Assembly (NCBI GenBank): GCA_008711295.1
Contig: VUYV01000119.1
Span: 1,703,159-1,767,158 of the forward strand
Length of the DNA stretch: 64,000 nt
From: Anarhynchus alexandrinus
Lineage: Eukaryota > Chordata > Aves > Charadriiformes > Charadriidae
Direction: 5' to 3'
The position numbers and the translations under genes are program-made. Numbering within the stretch: position 1 is the first letter of the stretch; the number at the start of each line of letters is the position of its first letter. The notes beneath the pieces were generated by a model. The model had not been told where the DNA came from. It made no database searches and worked only from the letters and a program-made list of their open reading frames with translations. Shown one piece after another: positions 45,161-55,770 of this stretch.

Positions 45161-48100
45161 TCCCCTTAACTAAGAGCAAACTCTCTTTGAAAGCAGAAAG
45201 ATGCATACACTGTTTACAGCCATAGGAAAAAAGGCATAGACTGAGCTATTTTCCCTGTATACTTTTCTTATCCTATGCCACCTGATTTGGAAAAGGTTTA
45301 TATCCCAGCATTGAATGTTTCTGAAGGTGCGGAGAAGAGAGGAAGAATGAGCAAGGTGTGCTTGCTGAGCTCAGGGCAGAGAGCAGAGCTCAGATTCAGG
45401 GAAGTATGGTTTGGGAAACATGTATTTCCAGTAACTGGTTTGATTGCACTGGTGCAAATGGAGCAGCATCAGTTCTTTTGCTCCACTGGGTAAGAAAGAA
45501 TTGTAGTGGGGTGAGGATACAAATGATGTTAAACTCACATGTATTCTGTATTCGATTGGGCTTGTTTCTGAGGAGTTCCCTGTGAAACCTGTTGGAAACA
45601 CTTGTTGTGGATCTTCACAAAATATGGATTCCAACTCAGGAAAAGTCCTGAGAAAGCCCATCAGATTAAAGCAAGAGAAGCAGTTTTCTGATACCTGTTT
45701 TTATTATTACTATTTATACCTCCAATGATGGGAAGTTACTGCTAATATTTTTCACATTTTTTCATGGGCAGGGATTAAGTAACTTTTTTTTGGCATGAAA
45801 AATGCTTCTTGACATTGGAAAATGTACATTTCTGAAAATATTGCTTACATCTTTTTCTGCATGGTCTCTTTCTGCACCCAAGTTCAGAGTATAAGGTTAG
45901 AACTATTAACTGATTCACAATTTGTTATTAATGAGACTTTTCTAATTTATTTCTTACAATGACAGGCTTTAACAATTTTGCTTGAGACTGCTGAATGTTA
46001 AGAGATGTATTCAATGTTTTTTATTCACATGTTATTGGAAGGATTTAACTATACATTCTCATTCTTTTAATTACTTACTTTATTCAACAAGATATCCAGG
46101 AAATTCCAGGAGATGTTCTGCTCTTTGTTACCCAAAAAGCAGGCAGAAATGTCAAAAGAGATAACACTCCTGATCATAAAACACCCAGACGTGTTTATAA
46201 TGAATCATAAAGGTAGCTTACATAAATCCTACCTAGCTTTATGCTTTCATAGTCTTTTTTTTGACAGTGCATCTTGGAAAATATATATATAACGCGCTTG
46301 TTACTGAGAGTCATGCTTTGTAGGAAATATTTCGTAGAAGTACTTGTTGCTATAATGCAAAGGGTATTTGTACAAATTCTGGGTTTCCTTTTTCCCTCAG
46401 CAACTTATTTTACTCCACTCTGGACTTTCTTGCCAACAGTACTGAATGTGAACAATTACAGTATAGGGAGAAGAGAGAATTTCCCATTTGTCAAAATGAG
46501 AAGTTATATGTTCAAAATAAATGGGAATATCTCCAGAAATCTATCTTCAATAGAGAATAGCTGTGGATTGTAGGTATTATTTTTTTTTTTTTACCAGAAA
46601 ATTAACTTAATAAGAAATTTACATTTTACAAGAGATTTTGCAGTGGTAAAAGGAGAAAGACTTCAATGCAGTTTTGCTTAGCAGCAAAAAGGAATGAGGA
46701 AATATGCCATCAGAGCCATAAGCTGTCTTATAAAGTAAATGTTTTTTAATTCTTTCCTATTATTTTTATTTTAAATCTACTCAAATGTTGCAAAATATTT
46801 TCTTATAGAAAACATCAAACTTTAATAACAAAATTTTACCTTCTTTAAAAGCAATCTAAATCATTCCCAGTTCAAGAAAAATATTGGTGGCCAGAAACAT
46901 TCTGTGAGACATCCACATTCCTGCAGGCAAATTTATTTTTCCTCTTCAGGGTTTGAACTTTCATGATTTATCTAGTGATTGAGATAACAAAACGTTAGGT
47001 GCCTGGCCAGCAATACCACAATAACTCCCTTGTACAGGTGGAACAGTATCAGTGAGATGGTCATGTCTGACAAAGCAAAATCATCTGGCACTGCAGTTGG
47101 TTGTTAAATTTAAAAAAATCAAATAGTTTATACAGTGTATACCAATGGCCTATTAATTGTAATACACAATGCATCTTGCAAAGCTTGAAAAATGTTCTGA
47201 CAGAACAAGAAAAGAGCTTTCCAAAGTCAAAAGAGATAAAGCCTACTTGAAAGACTACTTATTTATATTTTAAATTCTTCAGTTTTGAATGATTCTACTA
47301 AAGAAGATTATACCTAATTTATTTATTCTTTTATAAATATCTCTAGAGAAATTGAAGAGTTCTAGAAATCAGTAGTGTTAAGCTGAGGAAAAAAATGGAT
47401 ATTCTTAGGAAATAGATTATACAGAAAGAACAGTCAAAATAGTTTTATCCTGATAATTCCCAGCAGAAAGAAAAAGCCACTTAAAAATATAGTGCATCTA
47501 CACTGAAAAGCTGCATTTTCCTCAATAATACCCTCTCAAGTTAAATAAAGATATAAAGTATGCTAAGGAATTAAAAAGGAATATAAGAAAGAAATGGTTT
47601 CTACTATTAAGCATTTCATTGTGTATACTATTTATTCCTGGAGAGGAAATACGGATCAAATACGGATAAACAAAAGGGAAAGATGAGATTTTTAAAGTTT
47701 GGATGTTTCCTAATTTCTCTGTCTCAAAGTGTTTATTTGCATGGCTTTTAGAGTAAATGACTTAAAGTTTTCTTTCTTTTCATGGAATTTAGATTTATTC
47801 ACACTTGCTCATGATTTTAACTCTGCTGCATCCCATATCTTCAGTCCATCTTCAGTGTTTTTTTAGCTAAAATTACCTGATAGTCAACAATCTGTATTAT
47901 TACTTCTGACCCCACAACTGTCTTTGTCTCAGTTTTGAATTCATCCATTGCCTAAGACCAACATTTTGTAAAAGACCCCTGAAAGCTTCAGGAAGGCAAT
48001 TATATTAAGAACTAAATTCCTTCAGGCCCCATCCAAAAGGACTTTTTCCTCTGTGGGGGGTAGAGGCTTCTCTGAGGTCCCAGAGATTGTGGGATAAACT

Positions 48101-48627
48101 CATTCAGGAAGAAAAGACCATTTGAACCTCTCCAAGAACTGTTTGAACCTGAACTTTTCTAATGTAAATGTATAACGGTGTATGTAGTTACAGAAGGAGC
48201 AGAGAGAGCCCTCAGACCAACTGTGGGAATAAAACGTAAACCACACGAGCTTCCAACAAACAAACAGCCAAAATGCTGATATCAAGCATGCTGTGAAAGA
48301 TGTTTTGGGGGTTGGATGTTGAGAGAATATATGGCCAGCATGAGTCACAGTATTCATGCCACAAATGGCAGGAACTTAGGATGATCAGTGTGATGCGAAA
48401 GTCCACAAAACCAGAGCAGAGTTGAGCTGCTTGTTGCCTGAGAAGTGAGAGTTGTCAGAGCTAGAGCCCCTTTCTGATCTTGCATTCACATAGGAGAGCC
48501 TGAAAAAGTAAAAAAGGGTTCCTCCGTACCCTGTAGCTTCTTATGCTCAAGATGGCTGCTCAGCCTAATTCATGAATATATTCCTCAGTGAAAATTGCAC
48601 CTTTGCTCCTGACAAGCAGAGTGGATC

Positions 48628-48653
48628 TTTTTTTTTTTTTTCTTTTTTTTTTT
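48628..48653. repeat. Poly-T tract
   Basis: Fourteen T, one C at 48642, then eleven T. Confidence 0.85.
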
Positions 48654-49548
48654 CTGATGTAAGTACTATGAATATGCATGGGCCTTTGGCTTCACAGCCA
48701 CTAACTGGATGCTCTTATGATTGTTGCTAGTGTCTTCTGACAAGCCTACATCTAGCTTTGCATCTAGCTCCACTGAGCGGTGGAGCTCTCTTAACCAGTG
48801 CACACCCAATAGTGATATCAACCTGGGACACAGAAAGATCTGGAGTCACTGCGTGAAGCAACACTGACCTGTAGCTGCAGTTTTTTGTTTTTTTTTTTTT
48901 AATGCCTGCATATGGGAGAGTACATGACTCAGTGCTGGCTGATCTCTTAGAGAAACTTCTCCTGGGAATACTCTCTTTTTTGAGAAACTTCTCCAGGCAA
49001 TCCTCCCTCTTCTGAAGAACAGTAATTTAAGATATTATGTAAGTCTTCCTTATCCAGTTTTCTTGAAAGTGACCTTGCCACTGCAACAAAATATGTAAAA
49101 TCATGGTACAGAAGAGCTATGGGTTTTAGCAGTTGCTCTGGAAGAGACATCATCCTGCTATCGGTAGTTATAAGCTGTTTCTTCAAAGGTAAAGTTACAA
49201 CTGAGCTCCTAAAAGGTTGTCTCCAATATCAAGCTCCTTTGGGTGTGCACAATTTGATTTGATCTAAGTTGTTTAGACTCTTATTAAAGAACTCATGTCC
49301 TTTTGACTACAAACATGGTATTTATGCAGATTTTATAAGAAAAACAAAATGAAAGGTAGGTGGTATGCATTTGAAATAACAGAATTGAATCTTGGCACTA
49401 ATAGATGGAGCGTATTTCATGTTAAGTAGCCTGTCAAATTCAGCAAGCTCCCTGCTGCTATAGAAAACTGACAAAAAAAACCAACAACCCAGACACCCTC
49501 TTGATTAAGAGGCCATTTATATTTGTCCTCTTTTTTTATAATAGGAAG

Positions 49549-49633
49549 TATGCATATATACATATACAGAATCACAGAATGGTAGCAGCTGGCACGTATG
49601 TATATGCACACACACACATGCATGTATGTATAC
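49549..49633. repeat. TA/CA microsatellite with inverted arms around a CR1-like word
   Basis: The left arm (tgcatatatacatatac) and right arm (gtatgtatatgcaca) are near-complementary. They enclose about 28 bases beginning agaatcacagaatggtagc, which resembles the extreme CR1 3' terminus. A (CA)5 and further catgtatg units follow. Confidence 0.6.
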
Positions 49634-50164
49634 CTTAAGAAATCAACCCAAAAATTCTGACTCAAACACTGCAAAATGATTTTCAGATGTAATGTATTAG
49701 ACTTGCATTCCCTGAAAGCACTTGTAGTCAGAGAGTCCACATTTATCTTTTCTTCCTTAAGAGTCTATTCACAGAAGATTTGCAATGCCAGTGGAGAGCC
49801 TACGATGTGCAAAAATAAATCATTCTCGCTTCATTTACAGAGGGCTGAAGACTTAGTTTCTCAGAGGAAGTCAGGAAATCTATGGAAAAAATTGTGATGG
49901 GGAAATGAGTAGCACAGGAACAGACAGGCATATTTGTTTTATTAGCTACAATAAACATTATTATCAACTCTGAGCTGGTTGTGCTACCTATTCGTTTGGA
50001 TTTCTATTGTTGAACTAAAACTAATACACATGAATGCACTCTTCTGTCTCCTCAGGGAAGAGAGGTTGCCTTTCTTCCTATGGTCACTTTCTGCCCAAAG
50101 TCTATCACCAACTCCTCGGAACTTCCTTGGTTATCTCTGAATTTTGTGGTAGTAGTTTATCACA

Positions 50165-50698
50165 AGATCATAGAATAGTTTGGGTTGGAAAGGACCTTTA
50201 AAGGCCATCTAGTCCAACACTCCTGCAAAGAATAGGTTCATCTTTAACTCGATCAGGCTGTTCAGAGCCCCATCCAACATGACCTTGAGTGTTTCCAGGG
50301 ATGGGGTATCTACCACCTCTCTGGGCAACCTCTTCCAATGTTTACCACCCTCCTTTTTAAAAAAATCATCCTTAAATCTACTCTGAATCTACCCTCTTTT
50401 AGTTTAAAACCATTACCCTTTGTCCTATTGCAACAAGCCCTGTTAAAAAGTCTGTCCCCATCTTTCTCATAAGTCCCCTTTAAGTACTGAAAGGCCGCAA
50501 TAAGGTCTCCCTGGAGTCTTCTCTTCTCCGGGCTAAATAAAGCCTTTTTTCACAGGAGACGTGTTCCATCTCTCTGATCATTTTTGTGGGCCTTCTCTGC
50601 ACCTGGTCCAACAGGTCCATGCCTTTCCTGTGCTGAGCACTCCAGAGCTGGACGCAGTACTCCAGGTGGGGTCTCCCCAGAGTAGAGTAGAGGGGCAT
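50165..50698 (-). mobile_element. CR1 3' fragment (third UTR type)
   Basis: gatcatagaatagtttgggt, ttggaaaggacctttaaagg and catctagtccaacactcctg are followed by degraded C-terminal RT codons. A short minus-strand frame survives at the 5' end ([20 protein letters not shown], then VQRRPTKMIREMEH). Homology stops at about 50698 in the codons before PLYSTL. It is collinear with, and in the same orientation as, the older element upstream on the minus strand (51115 onward). Confidence 0.92.
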
Positions 50699-51114
50699 TA
50701 TATGAGTGGCTTGCTCAGACCATCCTCTTCAGAAGTGGTCTGATCCTCCCTTCGCAACCCCCTGCCCCCAGCTCTGCCAATCCTTCGAAACGTGTCATAT
50801 TGAATCACATTTCTGCATGTAGTTTTTAACCCATGTGCCACAAAGCTGATACTAGGTGGAACCATATGAAATCTGGGTCTGTTCACATGCTCAGCCAGCA
50901 TGAAGTTATTCTTGATCTTAACTCCAAAAAAGTGGCATGTTGATACAGTGTACATTGATGTGCTCTTATAGAAAAATATATTAGCATCTGAAGAAATAGT
51001 CTGTATATCTCAGATAGCTTTTATTTTTTAGTAAATCCAATGATCTATCTGCTCCTTTAATTTGTTCTGCATTTGAATAGGGATCGAAATGTTGCCGTGA
51101 AAAGCTGAAATCAA
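50699..51114. other. Non-CR1 sequence between two collinear CR1 pieces
   Basis: About 416 bases with no recognisable RT motif on the minus strand. It occupies the place where roughly 570 bases of RT core would lie if the flanking pieces were one element. Confidence 0.5.
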
Positions 51115-52045
51115 GACTCAATAGTCAGGGTCTATAAGGATCTTATGGGAGACAGTGTCAAAGGCCTTACTGAAGTCCACGTAGACAATGTCTGCTGATC
51201 TCCCCTTGTCTACCAGACCAGTCATTTCATTGTAGAAGTTTATCATGTTGGTCAAGCATGACTACCCCTTGGTGAAGCCATGTTTACTACTCCTGAAGAT
51301 TTTCTTGTCCTTCACGTGCCTGTAAATGGTTTCCAGGATTAGCTGCTCCATCACCTTCCCAGGGATCAAGGTGAAGGTGACTGGCCTGTAGTTCCCTGGG
51401 TCCTCCTTCTTGCCCTTCTTGAAGATAGGGGTGGACATTTGCTTTCCTCTGGTCTTTTGGCATTTCTCCTAGTCACCATGACTGAGCAAAGATCATTAAG
51501 AGTGGCCTTGCAATGACATCTGCCAGATTCCTCAGCACTCAGCACCTGATGGGTGCATCCTATGATAGGCCATGGACTTACGCATATCCTGTTTGCTTAA
51601 GTATTCCCTGACCTAATCCTCTTCCACCTAGGATACCTCTTCCTCACTCTAACCTTTCCCCCTGGTATCTGGGACCTGGAATTCCTGAAAGCTGGTCTTG
51701 CTAGTAAAAACTGAGGCAAAGAAATCATTGAGTACCTCAACCTTTTCTATGTCCTGTGTCACCAGGCCCCCTTATTATCGAGCAATGGGCCCACATTTTC
51801 CCTAGTCTTCCTTTTGTCTCCTATGTGCTTATAGAAGCCGTTCTTGTTGTCCTTGACATCCCTAGACAGATTCAATTCAGTTTGTGCTTTAGCTTTCCTA
51901 ACTTGATTTCTGAACGCTTGGATATTGTTTCTGGTTTCCTCACAGGTTACCTGTCCTTCCTTCCATCCTCTGTATGCTTCCTTCTTATGTCTACATGTTG
52001 CCAGGAGCCCTTTGCTCATCCAAACAGGCCTCCTGGCATTTTTCA
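51115..52045 (-). mobile_element. Older CR1 (element A), RT start and linker part
   Basis: Antisense CR1 runs from ggatcttatgggagacagtg (VSHKIL, palm motif A region) through the fingers (ctccatcaccttcccaggga, MEQ/PGK block) and the linker. It ends at ctcatccaaacaggcctcct and gcattttt at 52045, where a second CR1 begins. The surviving frame (51759-52045) reads NARRPVWMSKGLL, YRGWKEGQVTCEE and KRKTRENVGPLLDNKG, the typical CR1 linker. The part upstream in the polyprotein resumes at 53158. Confidence 0.9.
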
Positions 52046-53157
52046 TAGAATCATAGAATTGTCTAGGTTGGAAGAGACATTTAAGATAATCAAGTCCAAC
52101 CATCAACCTAACACTGCCAAAACCACCACTAAACCAGGTCCCTAAGCACCGTGTCTACCCGTCTTTTAAATACGTCCAGGGATGGTGACCCCACCATTTC
52201 CCTCGGCAGCCTGTTCCAATGCTTAACAACCTTTTCTGTGAAGAACTTTTCCTAATATCCAATCTAAACCTCCCCTGGCACAACTTGAGGTTGTTTCCTC
52301 TTGTTGTATTGCTTGTTACTAGTGAGAAGAGGTTGACCCCCACCTCTCTGCAACCTCCTTTCAGGTAGTTGTAGAGAGTGATAAGGCCTCCCCTCAGCCT
52401 CCACTTCTCCAGGCTAAACAACCCCAGTTCCCTCAGCTGCTCCTCAGAAGACTTCTTTTTCAGACCCGTCACCAGCTTTGTTGCCCTTCTCTGGACATGC
52501 TCCAGCATTTCAATGTCTTTCTTGCAGTGAGGGGCCCAAAACTGAACACAGTACTTGAGGTGGTTCTTACCAGTGCTGAGTACAGGGGAACAATCACTTC
52601 CCTAGTCCTGCTCACTACACTATTCCTGATACAGGCCAGGATGTCATTGGCCTTCTTGGACACCTTGGCACACCGCTGGCTCGTGTTCAGCTGGCTGTCA
52701 ACCAACACCCACAGGTCGTTCTCTGCCAGACAGCTTTCCAGCCATTCCTTCCCAATCCTGTAGCGCTGCATCGGGTTGTTATGACCTAAATGCAGGACCC
52801 AGCACTTGGCTTTGTTGAACTTCATACCATTGGCCTCAACCCATCGATCCAACCTGACCAGATGTCTCTATAGAGCCTTCCTACCCTCAAGCAGATCAAC
52901 ACTCCCACCCAACTTGCTGTCATCTGCAAACTTACTGAGGGTGCACTTGATCCCCTCGTCCAGATCATATATAAAGATATTAAAGAGAACCAGCCCCAGT
53001 AGCGAGCCCTGGGGAACACCACTTGTGACCGACTGCAAACTGGATTTAACTCCATTCACCACTACTCTCTGGGCACGGCCATCCAGCCAGTTGTTTACGC
53101 AGCGAAGAGTACACCTGTCCAAGCCGTGAGCAGCCAGTTTCTCCAGGAGAATGCTTT
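52046..53157 (-). mobile_element. CR1 (element B) inserted into element A
   Basis: The 3' end (catagaatcatagaattgtc, ggttggaagagacatttaag) begins exactly where element A is interrupted. The second-subfamily UTR (ccctaagcaccgtgtctac) and RT codons follow up to gagaatgcttt at about 53157, where B is 5'-truncated within palm motif A. It is about 1.1 kb long and the longest second-subfamily copy in the window. Confidence 0.92.
52160..53150 (-). pseudogene. CR1 reverse transcriptase of element B, multiply disabled
   Basis: From its N-terminal side it reads [35 protein letters not shown], motif B in [18 protein letters not shown] and an intact catalytic box in [19 protein letters not shown] cag-to-tag change after GRKAL (about 52868) makes a stop. 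The frame then continues with [21 protein letters not shown] one-base loss after SALVR (about 52565) and another near the DIRK block (about 52250) shift the frame. The last part reads [27 protein letters not shown] and [14 protein letters not shown]. Motif A and the endonuclease are missing through truncation, so it is inactive. Confidence 0.92.
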
Positions 53158-53680
53158 GACTGACTTCATATGCACTGGGATAGAACTCCTTGCCACGGTG
53201 GTGATCTTTGAATGTTAACCAGCTTTCTACCCACCCAATTCCTCCCCACCCCCTTCTCAACAGAGCCTTATCCCATGGGAATCTTCTAAGCAAATCTTTG
53301 AAGAGGTCAAAGTCTGCTCTCCTGAAGTCAAGGGCTGTAGGATTGCCTATTACCTACCTTTCTGCCCTCAGGATCTTAAGCTCCACCATCTCATGGTCAC
53401 TGCAGCTGTGGTTGCCTTTGATCTTCACATCCCCAGATGAACCCCTCATTGGTGAGTATGAGGTCCAGGACAGTACATCTCCTTGTTGGCTCCTCAGCTA
53501 CTTGCAGGAGGAAGTTAACATTAACGCACTCCAGGAACTTCCTGGATTGCTTATGTCCTGTTATGTTTTCCCTCCAGCAGAAATTGGGGTTGTTGAAGTC
53601 CCTCATGAGGACCAGGGCCTGTGAACGTGAGGCTGTTTCTACCTGTATGTAGAGGCCCTCATCCACTTTTCCACTGGTAT
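53158..53680 (-). mobile_element. Older CR1 (element A), endonuclease end and linker start
   Basis: This is the upstream half of element A, separated from 51115-52045 by element B. On the minus strand it carries the C-terminal endonuclease, then [16 protein letters not shown] and [10 protein letters not shown], up to about codon PSAYEV at 53160. The next expected block (ARRPVWMSK) is found at 52045, so the two pieces join when B is removed. It is truncated in the endonuclease at about 53680. Confidence 0.9.
53397..53666 (-). pseudogene. CR1 endonuclease, C-terminal part
   Basis: An open frame of about 89 codons from the AP-type endonuclease domain that nicks the target before reverse transcription. 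Visible blocks are DEGLYIQVETAS, ALVLMRDFNNPNFCW (family form GDFNHPDICW, so the catalytic-block glycine is replaced by arginine), RKFLECVNVNFLLQVAEEPT and LDLILTNEGF. The GCSDH-type histidine block near the domain end is not preserved: the sequence reads GCEDQRQPQLQ. With its N-terminal half missing, the domain cannot fold or cut. It is the only recognisable endonuclease coding sequence in the window. Confidence 0.88.
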
Positions 53681-55489
53681 TTATTCAGAGAACCAATGTA
53701 AAGGTGAGACATACAGCTGGTCAGAAAGGTTTTGCTGGCACCAATTTTCTGTTGGAAACTACAGTTTCATCAGGTCATAAGTATTTGACCAAATTGATCT
53801 GAATTTTTTTCTTGGAAAAAACCCAAGCAAACCATGACAAAAATTTTGATTTCTTGTAAAAACACATTATTTTAAGAAATAACAGTGCATATGAAATGTG
53901 TTGATTTTACAAAAAATGAAACGCTTTTCTGAGTTCAGAGTAGCTTTCTCTAGAAAACTCATTTGCAAAAAAAAATGAAAAATATGTCTGTTTTTTGTCA
54001 AAATGGAAAAATGTCAAATTTTGAAATCTTGGCATCCGTACGGAGTTCCCACCCTTTGCACAGTTCTACTCAAGAATATAGATAGGAATGTGTTTTAATA
54101 TTAAGCATGAAAAAATCTAAAAAAAGAATATCCTCAACATAATAATGCTAAGTAAATCAGTGCCAGTGCTGTAGATTGGTATTATGCTTATTTCTAAAAT
54201 ATGCTAGCATAAACTACAACTGTGTACTATGATACAGTATCATGATTTCCACTAACATGTATGCATGTGTGAGTGTGGGTGGATGGATGTGTGTTTTCTA
54301 TATTTCTCAGGAGAGAATAACATGGAAGGAATTGAATGAACTCTGAATAAGTTGAATAATCTGCTTAGTGGACAACGAAATGTTTAATAGGACAGATGGC
54401 CAAGTCTGATTTCTTAGCAGAGCCAACGAATCCTTGTAGATTTCTACTGAAGCAAATGAATGCTATGGCCTTTCTTCTACTCTTTAGCTGGAATTTACCA
54501 TAAAAACTTGACAAAAAGGCACCATAGGTTGAGTATTCAAAAGGTTACTGAATGTTGCTTTAATAAGAAGGTGATTTCCCAACAAAAGCATTGACCACGT
54601 TACAGAATTAACTGTGAATTACGTTACAGAATAAGCAATTGGTATTTGGCTGAAGTGCCCAGATCCACACTGTATGTTGTCAATTTTGAATATAACTGCA
54701 AATTATGAATATTTTGGTAGCCTTTGGCTATCAAAAGAATTTTTGAATTATAGACTGGAGTGTTGTCATTTCACGGAAGCCATTTCAATTTTTTGTGGTG
54801 ATATTGGTCCCACTGAGTAACAATTTTTTTTTAGAATCTTCTGCATCTGCAGAAGTGACACATGCAAAATGAAGCTTCAGGTGTTTAGTATATCTATCTG
54901 TTATTAGTTTGAATGACTGCAAAGTAATCCGAGGTAGCTGTAGGAATGCAGCTTAACAGTTTCCTACCGTGACACTTTTATTGTGCCTCATTCTTTGCTG
55001 CCGGGTATTCCTGTTAGCCCAGGAATGCATGATGGTTCTAGTGTTCAAGCAGACTCATAGGGAGAGAATTTGATTTTGAAAGTCATTATAGGTAAATACC
55101 CCCTTCCTCAGTATTTTTCAATAGATTGTGTTCCATATAGATTCAACAGAAGGGGGATTAGGTTTAGCAGACATTACAGCGTTAAATGTAAAATGTGTGT
55201 AGATAATAATTAGTAAGTGAATGAGATGACTGTGAATTTTTAAGCAATGATCAGACAGAAGTCTCAGAAAAAGCCTCCTTTTCCACTCAAAACTGGGAAG
55301 CAGGACTGGAATCTGCATATATGTGTGCTATGTGCCAAAGCACAGACTTTCAGAGGCATCGATAATTAGGTCTAGTAAGGACTGTAAAAGGATGTGTAGT
55401 CCACCTCCTAGTCCCAAGAAAGAATAAAACATGCAAGTCATTCCTTGGAGATGTTTATCTAACCACTTCCTATACTAGAATGTCTGTGA
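53681..55489. other. Non-coding AT-rich sequence
   Basis: No gene or transposon recognised. A-rich stretches lie at 53810-54010 and a TG-rich patch at 54258-54295. Confidence 0.5.
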
Positions 55490-55770
55490 CCAGCATATCA
55501 AATGTGGTGCTTTGATAACTGCCCCATCAGACAGAATTCGGCCCTTCAGATTCAGACCATTATCTAACTTGAATCTTCCTTATGAAAATTTAAATTCTCA
55601 TCTTCTTTTCCTATCTCCTGCAGACGAGGAAAACAGCCTTCTGTGTACTTGGAGACTGTTATAATAATTGTCTTCATCTACTCTCCTCTGAATTAAATGG
55701 GCCCATTATTTTTGATCTTTTCTTGTTGGTCTTGTTTCCTAGACCCTAAGCCTCCTCTTGCTCCGCACCC
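55490..55770 (-). mobile_element. Ancient CR1/L3-like relic
   Basis: Words occur in the order expected for the antisense RT C-terminus of old amniote CR1/L3-like LINEs: aacttgaatcttccttatg, gaggaaaacagccttctgtg, tacttggagactgttataat, actctcctctgaattaaatg and cttgtttcctagaccc. These correspond to the YLK, GLFS and RRMIRGLE-type blocks. Diverged; edges approximate. Confidence 0.6.

Larger units (their letters stand above)
45161..50164. other. Non-coding AT-rich sequence with low-complexity tracts
   Basis: No gene or full CR1 fragment was recognised. T-rich tracts lie at 48628-48653 and 48881-48900. An imperfect 32-base direct duplication (gagaaacttctcc at 48950 and 48982) and a TA/CA tract with a hairpin at 49549-49633 are also present. 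Confidence 0.5.

Noticed and set aside
30660..54050. Shared 14-mer ttggcatccgtacg at about 30672 and 54032
   Set aside because: A few shared 14-mers are expected by chance in a window this size, and the flanks do not match.
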